The notes beneath the pieces were generated by a model. It saw only the letters and a program-made list of their open reading frames with translations. It was not told the origin of the DNA and ran no database searches. DNA of 64,000 nucleotides from GCA-016699835 sp964543905 (GTDB taxonomy: Bacteria > Planctomycetota > Phycisphaerae > Phycisphaerales > UBA1924): positions 411,553-475,552 of the forward strand of contig CAZIZO010000001.1 of NCBI GenBank assembly GCA_964543905.1, given 5' to 3'. Of this stretch, positions 51,021-59,247 are shown piece by piece (the stretch's first letter is position 1; each line of letters starts with the position of its first letter). The position numbers and the translations under genes were made by a program.

Positions 51021-52013
51021 TCAATCCTCCGGAACGTGATCTCCCGTCCCGATCTCTCGGAACTTCATCCGCAACTTCTTCGTGATCGGCCCCTCGCCGC
51101 TGCTGATCTTGTGCGCCTTCCCATCGTGGTCGATCTGGTTCACCCCGATGATCTCCGCCGCCGTCCCCGTCAAGAACACTTCGTCCGCGCCCAACACCTC
51201 TTCCAGCCTCATGTCCTTCACCCGACACGTCACCCCGCACATCGCCGTCAACTCGTCTCGCACAAACTTCTGCGTCACGCCCTCCAGCGACCCCGAGTTC
51301 CCCGTCACGTTCGGCGGCGTGTACACCGTCCCATCCTTCACGATGAAAATATTGTCCCCCGTGCACTCCGTCACCCAACCATCCAGCGACAGCATGATCG
51401 CCTCGTCGCACCCCGCCTCGATCGCCTCCACCTTCGCCAAAATGTTGTTCAGGTAGTTCAAACTCTTGAGCCGCGGGTCCAGGCACGCCAGAGGCATCTT
51501 CGGCCTCTTCGCCACCACCACCCGCATCCCCGTCTCGTAAAACTCCTTCGGATACAGCGAGATCTGGTCCGCGATGCAGATCACCCCGGGCACCGGACAC
51601 CGACGCGGGTCCAGCCCCAGCGTCCCGTACCCTCGCGTCACCACCAGCCGGATATACCCGTCGTCCAACCCGTTCACCGAGATGCACTCGCGCTGGATCG
51701 CTTCCATCTCCTCACGCGTCACCGGGATCGTCATCTTCAACTGCTCCGCGCAGCGATACAGCCGATCCATGTGCTGCTTGCACTTGAAGATCTTCTTCTT
51801 GTACACCCGGATCCCTTCGAAGATCCCGTCCCCATACAGCAATCCGTGGTCGTACACGCTCACCATCGCCTGACTCTTCGGCACCATCCGCCCGTTCACA
51901 TACACCAGCGGCTTGTCCCCCACCGCCGACACGTTCCACCGGCTCGCATCCGGCACCTTCGCGGGCACGGGCGTCGAGTTCGTTCGGCTCACGGGCTTGG
52001 CGACGCTGGTCAT
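51021..52013 (-). CDS. ilvE: Branched-chain amino acid aminotransferase
   Basis: Class IV PLP aminotransferase, 330 residues from the ATG at 52011-52013 (GTG one codon earlier possible). Text VSVYDHGLLYGDGIFEGIRV, VRLVVTRGYG-like RLVVTRGYGTLGLDPRR, the PLP Lys in DPRLKSLNYLNNILAKVEA, EAIMLSLDGWVTECTGDNIF and FLTGTAAEIIGVNQID match IlvE. It catalyses the last step of Ile, Leu and Val synthesis and the first of their breakdown. The SRP RNA begins about 54 nt beyond its stop. D-amino acid aminotransferase is the main alternative but fits less well. Confidence 0.93.
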   Translation of the reverse strand: MTSVAKPVSRTNSTPVPAKVPDASRWNVSAVGDKPLVYVNGRMVPKSQAMVSVYDHGLLYGDGIFEGIRVYKKKIFKCKQHMDRLYRCAEQLKMTIPVTREEMEAIQRECISVNGLDDGYIRLVVTRGYGTLGLDPRRCPVPGVICIADQISLYPKEFYETGMRVVVAKRPKMPLACLDPRLKSLNYLNNILAKVEAIEAGCDEAIMLSLDGWVTECTGDNIFIVKDGTVYTPPNVTGNSGSLEGVTQKFVRDELTAMCGVTCRVKDMRLEEVLGADEVFLTGTAAEIIGVNQIDHDGKAHKISSGEGPITKKLRMKFREIGTGDHVPED

Positions 52014-52228
52014 CACGGCCTCTCCTTACGCTCGCCTCTCGCGAGCCTCATGCTTCCACGACCTCAATCCACAACCCATGCCCGGCCCATCGACCAAGCA
52101 TGCCCGCCTCTTCACGATCATACGACGACCGCCGCCCCGTCAATGTTCGAGTCGCCCCATTCCGCCAACTTCGCGCCCCATCTGGGGTCCTTCACCCGAC
52201 GCTCGCCCAGCGGCTCCTCCCCTCCACC

Positions 52229-54316
52229 CTACCCCCTCACCTCCGCACCCAACTCCGCCTTCACCTTCCCAACAATCGTCTCCACCGGCGCGTCGATCTC
52301 CTCGTGCCGCAACGTCCGCTCTCCATCCCGGAATCGCAGCCGCACCGTCACCGACTTCTTCCCCTTCCCGATCTGCGGACCGCGATACGCCCCCACAAAC
52401 CCCCAGTGCTCCAACTTCGAGGTCCCCATCTTCCCGATCGCTCCCGACAACCTCGACCACGTCACCTCTTCCCCAACAATGAACGACACATCCCGCTCGA
52501 TCGAAGGAAACGCCGGCAGCCCCGTCACCTTCGCCCGCGGTGGATACCCCGCGATCAGCCTCTCCATGTCCAACTCCGCCACCACGACCGGCACCTCGAG
52601 CCCGAACTGCGCCAGCGCCGCCCTCGACGCCACCGCCATGTAGCCCAGCCTTGCCCCGTTCAGCGTCACCCCCGCATACGCCCCCGCCTCCAACCCCGCG
52701 CAATGCGCCGCGATGGGCTCAAAGTCCAGCGCTGCCCCGGTTCCCGCCGAGGCCCGCACCACCGCCTCCACGCTCGCCTTGAGCGCCCGCAGGCCCGCCT
52801 GCAGTTCCCCCGTCGTCGCGGTCCTCCCCCGCATCGCCACGTCCATCAACATCCCCACGTTCCGATGCTCCACGGTCTCCCGCGTCCCGGCTCGCTGCGC
52901 GTACACCGCCGCCACCTCGAACAGCCGAACGCTCCCCGCCGCCGCCGACTGGGCGTTCGCGTTGGTCGCCCGACACTGCATCAACCCCGTGAGCACGCTC
53001 GGGCGGAGCGCCGGCTCCTCTTTCCGCCGCTCATCATCCACTTCCACCGCCTCCAGATCGGGCGCCAGAAACATCTTCGCCGCCGCCCGCGTGCAGAAAC
53101 TGAACGTGATCGCCTCGTAATACCCCATCCCCACCAGGAGCGACGAAATCTCCCGCTTCGCCCGCTCCGAGTTCTGCGGCGAACGCACCGCCACCGCCAC
53201 CCGATCATGCATCGGAATCGCGTCCAATCCCCGAACTCGTGCCACCTCTTCAATCAAGTCGATCTCTCGCTCCAGGTCCGGCCGATGCGCCGGAATCGTG
53301 CACACCAACTCCTCCCCCGCCCGCCCCGAAGGCCTCGCCTCGATCTCCAACGCGCTCAAAATGCGCACCATCTCCCCGACCTCAACCCCCACCCCCAAAA
53401 TCGCTCGACACCGCGAGGGCCGTAGCCTCACCTCGCGCAGCGCCTCCAACGGCGAGCCCGCCACCAACACCCCCGCGCACACACGCCCCCCCGACACCTC
53501 CGCCAGCAGCGACGCCGCTCGCTCCGCCGCCCCGTCCACCGTCCTCGCGTCCACGATCCGCTCATACCGATACGACGCATCCGTTCGCAACCCGTGCCGA
53601 CGCGCCGCGCGACGCACCGTCGCCGGATCCCACGTCGCCACCTCCAGCACCACCTCCGTCGTGCTCGCCGAGACTTCCGACTCCGCTCCCCCCATCACCC
53701 CCGCCAACCCCTGCGCTCGCGCTCCGTCCGCCACCACCAGTTCGTCCGCCTTCAACACGCGCTTCTTCCCATCCAGCGTCGTGAGTTCTTCCTTCTCCCG
53801 CGCCCAACGCACCACGATCTTCCGATCCGCCAACCGCTCCAAGTCAAACGCGTGGCACGGCTGCCCCAACTCGTAGTTCACGTAGTTCGTCACGTCCACC
53901 ACGTTGTTGATCGAACGCTGCCCCACCGCCTCCAGCGCCTCCCGCAACCACGCCGGGCTCGGCCCCACCTTCACCCCACGTATCACCCGCGCCGTGAACC
54001 GCGGACACACCCCCGGCTCACGGTTCTCCAGGCTCAACAGCGAACCCACCAACGCCTCATCGACCACCACCCTTGGGTTCTCGGGCCTTCGCAACGCCCG
54101 CCTCGTCTTCGCCGCGACTTCTCGCGCTAATCCATATTGACTCAGGCAATCCCCGCGGTTGCTCGTCACCTCCACGTCCAACCTCGTGTCCCCATCCCCC
54201 ACCACTTCGGTGGTTTCAATGGGCAAGCCCGCGTCCATCAGGGCCTTCTCGGCCTCCTCGGGCGTCAATCGATCCGGCTCCAAGTACTTCGCGATCCATC
54301 GAACGCTCGCTTTCAT
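52229..54316 (-). CDS. pheT: Phenylalanyl-tRNA synthetase beta subunit, short form without EMAP domain
   Basis: 695 residues. The N-terminal ferredoxin-like start (MKASVRWIAKYLEPDRLTPE) runs straight into RLDVEVTSNRGDCLSQYGLA; the tRNA-binding OB fold (about 110 residues in the usual 795-residue form) is absent. B3/B4 core RSINNVVDVTNYVNYELGQP and DGARAQGLAGVMGGAESEV, B5 domains, the class II-like core REISSLLVGMGYYEAITFSF and the C-terminal FDX-ACB domain (FPSIERDVSFIVGEEVTW) are present. pheS is not in the window. ATG at 54316. Codons upstream are free of coding. Confidence 0.96.
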   Translation of the reverse strand: MKASVRWIAKYLEPDRLTPEEAEKALMDAGLPIETTEVVGDGDTRLDVEVTSNRGDCLSQYGLAREVAAKTRRALRRPENPRVVVDEALVGSLLSLENREPGVCPRFTARVIRGVKVGPSPAWLREALEAVGQRSINNVVDVTNYVNYELGQPCHAFDLERLADRKIVVRWAREKEELTTLDGKKRVLKADELVVADGARAQGLAGVMGGAESEVSASTTEVVLEVATWDPATVRRAARRHGLRTDASYRYERIVDARTVDGAAERAASLLAEVSGGRVCAGVLVAGSPLEALREVRLRPSRCRAILGVGVEVGEMVRILSALEIEARPSGRAGEELVCTIPAHRPDLEREIDLIEEVARVRGLDAIPMHDRVAVAVRSPQNSERAKREISSLLVGMGYYEAITFSFCTRAAAKMFLAPDLEAVEVDDERRKEEPALRPSVLTGLMQCRATNANAQSAAAGSVRLFEVAAVYAQRAGTRETVEHRNVGMLMDVAMRGRTATTGELQAGLRALKASVEAVVRASAGTGAALDFEPIAAHCAGLEAGAYAGVTLNGARLGYMAVASRAALAQFGLEVPVVVAELDMERLIAGYPPRAKVTGLPAFPSIERDVSFIVGEEVTWSRLSGAIGKMGTSKLEHWGFVGAYRGPQIGKGKKSVTVRLRFRDGERTLRHEEIDAPVETIVGKVKAELGAEVRG

Positions 54317-54621
54317 AGCCCGTGAGGATAGACAAAACCTCGAGGTTGTACACCAACCCCGCCAACCAAATCACCTCGCCCCACCCAACGCACATCCCAT
54401 ACTTTCTTTTCCCGCTTTCCTCCCAATCTCCTTGCACACCATGCAATTGTCGGTATCCTAAAGACGACGACCGCATCGCTTGGCTACCCGGCTCACGAGC
54501 GCCTTCACGATCGCCCCTGAGCCATCTTGGAGCGGGAGTGTGCTCCTCGGGCCTCGCGTTCGTCGTGGTGTTTTCGCTCGCGTGCCGATCCCCGGCACGC
54601 CTTGTAAAGGAAAGGTGGAGC
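54317..54621. other. Divergent intergenic region between pheT and the first dockerin-tailed gene
   Basis: 305 nt without a gene. It holds a candidate promoter for the rightward gene (54432-54459) and a leader of about 155 nt. I saw no clear promoter for pheT and no riboswitch-like motif. A TATCCT lies close to the pheT start, but without a -35 box. Confidence 0.5.
54432..54459 (+). promoter_or_regulatory. Sigma70-type promoter for first dockerin-tailed protein
   Basis: TTGCAC (54432-54437), 16-nt spacer, TATCCT (54454-54459). Five of six -35 and four of six -10 matches. Transcription would start near 54466. Confidence 0.55.
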
Positions 54622-56847
54622 ATGAAGATGAGAAACTGGAAGTTGGGAGCCCTCGTGCTCGCCGCCTTCGCCGGCGGCGCACAGGCTCAAGTCTTTGACA
54701 ACTGCGTGGACGCCACCACGCCCGTCGGCGAGGGCACCTACGCCTTCGACCTTGGAACCGCCACCAACGATGCCGCCGGCACCTGCGGCGCCACGCAAAC
54801 CGCACAAGACCTTTGGATCAACTACCGTCCCACCCAATCCGCGAACGCCATCGTTACCACCTGCGGCTTCTCCTTCTTCGACACCGTCCTCGCCGCCTAC
54901 GACGCCTGCGGCGGGACCCCCATCATCTGCGTCGATGACTCCTGCGGCCTCCAGACCACCATCACCTTCCCCGTGACCGCGGGAACCTCCTACTTCATCC
55001 GTATCGCCGACTTTGCTGGTGGCACCGGCGCGGGCGAGGTCAACATCACTCTCGACACCGCGCCCACCAACCCCACCGGTCGTGGCGCCGCCACGCCCGC
55101 CCGCGCAGGCGTCGGCGCCTCCTCTCTCATCACCGTCGCCGTCACGCCCGGCACCAACCCCGTCAGTTCCGACCTCCGCGTCACCGCCGACTTCTCCCAA
55201 ATCAACGCCGGCGGCACCAGCGATTCCCTCTTCGACGACGGAACCAACGGCGACGAGTTCGCCGGCGACCTCACCTTCAGCCGCTCCATCACCGTCGGCA
55301 ACGCCGCTACACCCGGCGACTACACCATCGCCTTCTCCGTCTCCGACGCTGAGATGCGCTCCTCCTCCGGCAACATCGCCTTCACCGTCACCCCGCCCCC
55401 GCCCACCAACGACAACTGCGCCAACGCCCAAGCCGTCGGCGAAGGCTCCTTCGCCGTCAGCCTCGGCGGCGCCACCAGCGACGGCACCGCCTCCTGCACC
55501 GGCGCCACCGAGGACGCCTGGTTCCTCTACACCCCAACCGCCTCCGGCGTCTCCCTCATCAACACCTGCGATTCCGCCTCCCTCGCCGCCGTCGCCGCCT
55601 TCGATGCGTGCGGGGGCTCCGAAATCGCCTGCGGCTCCTTCGATTGCAACAACGGCGGGCAAATCGCCCTCTCCGTGACCACCGGCAACCCTGTCTGGAT
55701 CCGCGTCGGTGCCCTCGGCACCCCGGGCGATGCCACCCTGACCATCGGAACCCCACAGCCCGGCCCGGCCAACGACAACTGCGCCGACGCCACCGACGTC
55801 ACCTCCAGCGGCACCTTCGACTTTGACAACACCGCCGCCTCCGCCGACGGCACCGCCACCTGCGGCGCCTCCGCCGGTGGGCCCGACGTCTGGTTCCGCG
55901 TCACTCCCGCCAACTCCGGCGACCTCATCGTCTCCACCTGCGGCCTGACCAGCATGGACACCGTCCTCGCCGCCTTCGACGCCTGCGGTGGGACCCAACT
56001 CGTCTGCCTCGACGACTCCTGCGGCCTCCAGACCCAGATCACCGTCGGCGTCACCGCCAACACCCCCGTCTGGATCCGCGTCGCCGGGTTCGCCGGTAAC
56101 ATCGGCTCCGGCCAAATCTCCTTCGAACTCCCGGGCGTGCCCCCACCAGGCCGCTGGACCGAAGATGGTGACGCCGGCGACCTCCCCGACACCGCCCAAG
56201 TTCCCTCCGGTTCCGGCGACCTCACCGGCATCCGCGGAAACCTTGATCCCAGCGATGCCGACATGTTCCGCATCCGCATCTGCGACTACGCCAACTTCTC
56301 CGCCACCACCGTCGGCGGCGCCACCTTCGACACCCAACTCTTCCTCTTCAACACCGACGGCATGGGCGTCTCCTTCAACGACGACGCCGGCACCCTTCAG
56401 TCCCGAATCACCGCACAGTTCCTCTCCGCCGACGGTGACTACCTCATCGCCCTCTCCGGCTACAACCACGACGCCGTCGACTCCGCCGGCGCCATCATCT
56501 GGGCCAACACCCCCTTCGGCACCGAGCGCCAGCCCGACGGCCCCGGCGCCGCCAACCCCATCGCCGGCTGGATCGGCACCGGCGGCGATGGCCCCTACAC
56601 CATCGCCCTCACCGGTGCCTGCTTCCCCGGCGGCTCCCGCTGCGTCGCCGACATCGATGACGGCACCTTCTCCGGAACCCCCGATGGCGGCGTTACCATC
56701 GACGACCTCCTCTACTACCTCGTCATCTACGGTGACGGCAACATCGCCGCCGATGTCGACAACGGAACCTTCACCGGAACCCAGGACGGCGGTGTCACCA
56801 TCGACGACCTCCTCTACTTCCTCTTCCGCTACGGCGAAGGCTGCTAA
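54622..56847 (+). CDS. Secreted repeat protein with C-terminal dockerin-like GC tail (paralogue 1)
   Basis: 741 residues from the ATG at 54622. Signal peptide about 1-23. Three copies of an approximately 115-residue domain (about 26-145, 264-378, 384-503) with conserved Cys text such as VSTCGLTSMDTVLAAFDACG and VCLDDSCGLQTQITV; an Ig-like insert (146-258); a PPC/DVUA0089-like domain (511-667); and two dockerin-like calcium loops (673-741: DIDDGTFSGTPDGGVTIDDL and DVDNGTFTGTQDGGVTIDDL) ending Gly-Cys. The tail resembles the GC-type dockerin anchor of Phycisphaerae. Likely surface-attached. About 6% Cys suggests disulfides. Confidence 0.88.
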   Translation: MKMRNWKLGALVLAAFAGGAQAQVFDNCVDATTPVGEGTYAFDLGTATNDAAGTCGATQTAQDLWINYRPTQSANAIVTTCGFSFFDTVLAAYDACGGTPIICVDDSCGLQTTITFPVTAGTSYFIRIADFAGGTGAGEVNITLDTAPTNPTGRGAATPARAGVGASSLITVAVTPGTNPVSSDLRVTADFSQINAGGTSDSLFDDGTNGDEFAGDLTFSRSITVGNAATPGDYTIAFSVSDAEMRSSSGNIAFTVTPPPPTNDNCANAQAVGEGSFAVSLGGATSDGTASCTGATEDAWFLYTPTASGVSLINTCDSASLAAVAAFDACGGSEIACGSFDCNNGGQIALSVTTGNPVWIRVGALGTPGDATLTIGTPQPGPANDNCADATDVTSSGTFDFDNTAASADGTATCGASAGGPDVWFRVTPANSGDLIVSTCGLTSMDTVLAAFDACGGTQLVCLDDSCGLQTQITVGVTANTPVWIRVAGFAGNIGSGQISFELPGVPPPGRWTEDGDAGDLPDTAQVPSGSGDLTGIRGNLDPSDADMFRIRICDYANFSATTVGGATFDTQLFLFNTDGMGVSFNDDAGTLQSRITAQFLSADGDYLIALSGYNHDAVDSAGAIIWANTPFGTERQPDGPGAANPIAGWIGTGGDGPYTIALTGACFPGGSRCVADIDDGTFSGTPDGGVTIDDLLYYLVIYGDGNIAADVDNGTFTGTQDGGVTIDDLLYFLFRYGEGC
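56456..56567 (+). repeat. 112-nt direct repeat shared with 58209-58320 (copy 1)
   Basis: Identical to the second copy over all 112 nt, including synonymous sites, inside the PPC-like domain of both paralogues. Flanking parts of the two genes are similar but not identical. This is stronger conservation than protein similarity alone would give and suggests recent duplication or gene conversion. Confidence 0.9.
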
Positions 56848-56869
56848 CTTCCTTCAAAAACCCTAACCC

Positions 56870-56905
56870 AACGCCCGGGCTTCTCGCCCGGGCGTTTTCA
56901 TTTTG
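56870..56905 (+). terminator. Intrinsic terminator after paralogue 1
   Basis: Stem AACGCCCGGGC (56870-56880), loop TTCTC, stem GCCCGGGCGTT (56886-56896), followed by TTCATTTTG. Eleven paired bases with a T-rich tail. Confidence 0.85.
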
Positions 56906-56934
56906 TCCCACGTTCAGGTATTCCCACCATTTCG

Positions 56935-56963
56935 TTGGCAATGCTCGGATTCTGATGTATGTT
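56935..56963 (+). promoter_or_regulatory. Sigma70-type promoter for second dockerin-tailed protein
   Basis: TTGGCA (56935-56940), 17-nt spacer, TATGTT (56958-56963). Good match (5/6 and 4/6). It makes paralogue 2 an independent transcription unit with a leader of about 120 nt. Confidence 0.65.
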
Positions 56964-57091
56964 TCGTTTATGCCGGTGCGCCCACGCTCCGTTGGCGTTG
57001 TCGTTCGTGCGTGGACCCGGCTCCTGTGTGGTTCCCCAGTCCTTCCCGGACTCGGGAACGGGTGTGGTCTCTGGTCCCCTTTGAAAGCGAG

Positions 57092-58603
57092 ATGAGTATG
57101 AAGTTGATTTCCAAGTTGTCCTTGGTCGCGGGCCTGGCCCTCTCCGCCAGCGCCTTCGCGCAACCCGCCGATAACTGCGCCGATGCGCCCGAACTCGCCT
57201 CCGGCACCCATTCCTTCGATACCACCGGCGCCACCAACGACGGCACCGCCTCCTGCGGCGTTTCCGCCGCCTCCGCCGACGTCTGGTTCAAGCACACCCC
57301 CGCCCTCTCCGGCAGCCTCATTGTCGCAACCTGCGGCGGCACCTCCATGGACACCGTCCTTGCCGCCTTCGACGGCTGCGGCGGCACCCAACTCGTCTGC
57401 CTCGACGACTTCTGCGGCCTCCAGACCCAGATCGCCGTCCCCGTCTCCGCGGGCGTCCCCGTCTGGGTCCGCATCGCCGGATTCAATGGCGCCACCGGCT
57501 CCGGCACCTTCACCATCACCGCCCCCGAGCCCCCGCCCGCCAACGACAACTGCGCCGACGCCGCCACCCTCACCATCGACACTCCCGTCAACTTCAACAC
57601 CATCAACGCCACCAACGACGGCACCGCCTCCTGCATCGCCTCCAACGGGCCGGATGTCTGGTTCAAGTTCACCGCCCCGGCCGCAGGTTTCTACCGCGCC
57701 TCCACCTGCGGCTCCGCCCTCGACACCGTCGTGACCGTCCTCGACGCCTGCGGCGGCTCCGAGATCGTCTGCAACGACGACGCCTGCGGGCTCCAGAGCC
57801 GCGCCGACTTCAACGCCTCCTCGGGCCAGGAAGTCTGGATCCGCGTCGGCGGCTTCCAGGCCCTCGTCGGAACCGGCTCCATCACCGTCTCCGCCATCCC
57901 CGTCCCCTGGATCGAAGACGGCGACGCCGGCGACCTCCCCGACACCGCCCAAGTCCCCTCCGGGACCGGCAACCTCGCCGCCATCACCGGTACCCTTGAT
58001 CCCAGCGATGCCGACATGTTCCGCATCCGCGTCTGCGACTACGCCAACTTCTCCGCCACCACCGTCGGCGGCGCCGCCTTCGACACCCAACTCTTCCTCT
58101 TCAACACCGACGGGATGGGCGTCTCCTTCAACGACGACTCCACGGGCCTCCAATCCCGCGTCACCGGTCAGTTCCTCTCCGCCGATGGCGACTACCTCAT
58201 CGCCCTCGCCGGCTACAACCACGACGCCGTCGACTCCGCCGGCGCCATCATCTGGGCCAACACCCCCTTCGGCACCGAGCGCCAGCCCGACGGCCCCGGC
58301 GCCGCCAACCCCATCGCCGGTTGGACCGGCACCGGCGGCGGTGGCCCCTACACCATCGAGTTCACCGGAACCTGCTACCCCGGCGGCACCACCCGCTGCG
58401 TCGCCGACGTCGACGACGGCACCTTCTCCGGAACCCCCGACGGCGGCGTCACCATCGACGACCTCCTCTACTACCTCACCATCTACGCCGACGGCAACAT
58501 CGCCGCCGACGTCGACAACGGTACCTTCTCCGGCACCCAGGACGGCGGCGTCACCATCGACGACCTCCTCTACTTCCTCTTCCGCTTCAACGATGGCTGC
58601 TAA
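57092..58603 (+). CDS. Secreted repeat protein with C-terminal dockerin-like GC tail (paralogue 2)
   Basis: 503 residues from the ATG at 57092 (a second ATG two codons later). Signal peptide ending SASAFAQ (about 24). Two copies of the Cys-rich domain (about 27-143, 151-268), the PPC-like domain (272-430) and the dockerin-like tail (435-503: ADVDDGTFSGTPDGGVTIDD; ADVDNGTFSGTQDGGVTIDD), ending Asn-Asp-Gly-Cys. Same architecture as paralogue 1 minus one repeat and the Ig-like insert. The PPC-like part shares 112 identical nt with paralogue 1. Role unknown; likely anchored at the surface through the tail. Confidence 0.88.
   Translation: MSMKLISKLSLVAGLALSASAFAQPADNCADAPELASGTHSFDTTGATNDGTASCGVSAASADVWFKHTPALSGSLIVATCGGTSMDTVLAAFDGCGGTQLVCLDDFCGLQTQIAVPVSAGVPVWVRIAGFNGATGSGTFTITAPEPPPANDNCADAATLTIDTPVNFNTINATNDGTASCIASNGPDVWFKFTAPAAGFYRASTCGSALDTVVTVLDACGGSEIVCNDDACGLQSRADFNASSGQEVWIRVGGFQALVGTGSITVSAIPVPWIEDGDAGDLPDTAQVPSGTGNLAAITGTLDPSDADMFRIRVCDYANFSATTVGGAAFDTQLFLFNTDGMGVSFNDDSTGLQSRVTGQFLSADGDYLIALAGYNHDAVDSAGAIIWANTPFGTERQPDGPGAANPIAGWTGTGGGGPYTIEFTGTCYPGGTTRCVADVDDGTFSGTPDGGVTIDDLLYYLTIYADGNIAADVDNGTFSGTQDGGVTIDDLLYFLFRFNDGC
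58209..58320 (+). repeat. 112-nt direct repeat shared with 56456-56567 (copy 2)
   Basis: Second copy of the identical segment, in the PPC-like domain of paralogue 2; see the first copy for the comparison. Confidence 0.9.
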
Positions 58604-58640
58604 GCCGCCCCTCATCGCTCCCATCTGAGCCGACCCCATG

Positions 58641-58677
58641 CGTCCCGAGGGCCCTCGCCCTCGGGACGTTTTCTTTC
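58641..58677 (+). terminator. Intrinsic terminator after paralogue 2
   Basis: Stem CGTCCCGAGGGC (58641-58652), loop CCTC, stem GCCCTCGGGACG (58657-58668), then TTTTCTTT. Twelve paired bases with a T-rich tail. Confidence 0.88.
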
Positions 58678-58716
58678 CCCAGCGCCCAATCCCCTCCAAC
58701 GCGATACGCTGCGCCC

Positions 58717-59241
58717 ATGCATCGCTCCAACCTCGTCCACGCTGGTGTCGCCTCGCTCCTGCTCGCCGCCCTTCAAGCCTGCTCGTCCTCCACCCGATCC
58801 GACGCACGCTCCGCCCCAGAAGATTTCGCCCTCGCCCTCACCGTCCTCGCCGACGCCAGCGAGACCTCACCCGATTCCGCCGCTCCACCCCTGCGCTCCG
58901 CGTGGTACCTCGTCGAGGCCGACGCCCTCCTCCGCGCCGCCGTGGGCGACCGCCTTCCCACCAGCCCCACCCCGCCCGTCCTCCGCCAACTCACGCCCGC
59001 CGAGATGGACGAACTCTGGCTCGCCGCCGAACCCTTCGCCCGCTCCCGAAGCGTCGTCGCCGAGAGTGGCGCCAACGACGCCCCACGCCCGGGTGACCTC
59101 CCCGGCACCGCCATCTTGTACCTCCACGCCGACGGCAAACGCTCCGCCTCGCGCTTCGACCTCCGCGCCCAGACTCCACAAGCCCAGGCCACAAGGGAAC
59201 TCGCCTCCCGCCTCGCCCGATGGGCCGGCCTCGAACGCTGA
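58717..59241 (+). CDS. Putative lipoprotein of unknown function
   Basis: 174 residues from the ATG at 58717. Signal peptide with lipobox LLAALQAC (Cys about 22), then Ser/Ala-rich linker and a compact domain (DELWLAAEPFARSRSVVAES; PGTAILYLHADGKRSASRFD). No family recognised. It lies between the terminator at 58641 and the convergent murJ (6 nt between stops). Confidence 0.72.
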   Translation: MHRSNLVHAGVASLLLAALQACSSSTRSDARSAPEDFALALTVLADASETSPDSAAPPLRSAWYLVEADALLRAAVGDRLPTSPTPPVLRQLTPAEMDELWLAAEPFARSRSVVAESGANDAPRPGDLPGTAILYLHADGKRSASRFDLRAQTPQAQATRELASRLARWAGLER

Positions 59242-59247
59242 ACTCCC

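Noticed and set aside
54505..58807. Long minus-strand frames opposite the dockerin-tailed genes
   Set aside because: Gly/Val/Glu-rich mirror of the repeat domains, no ribosome sites, and both promoters and terminators point the other way.
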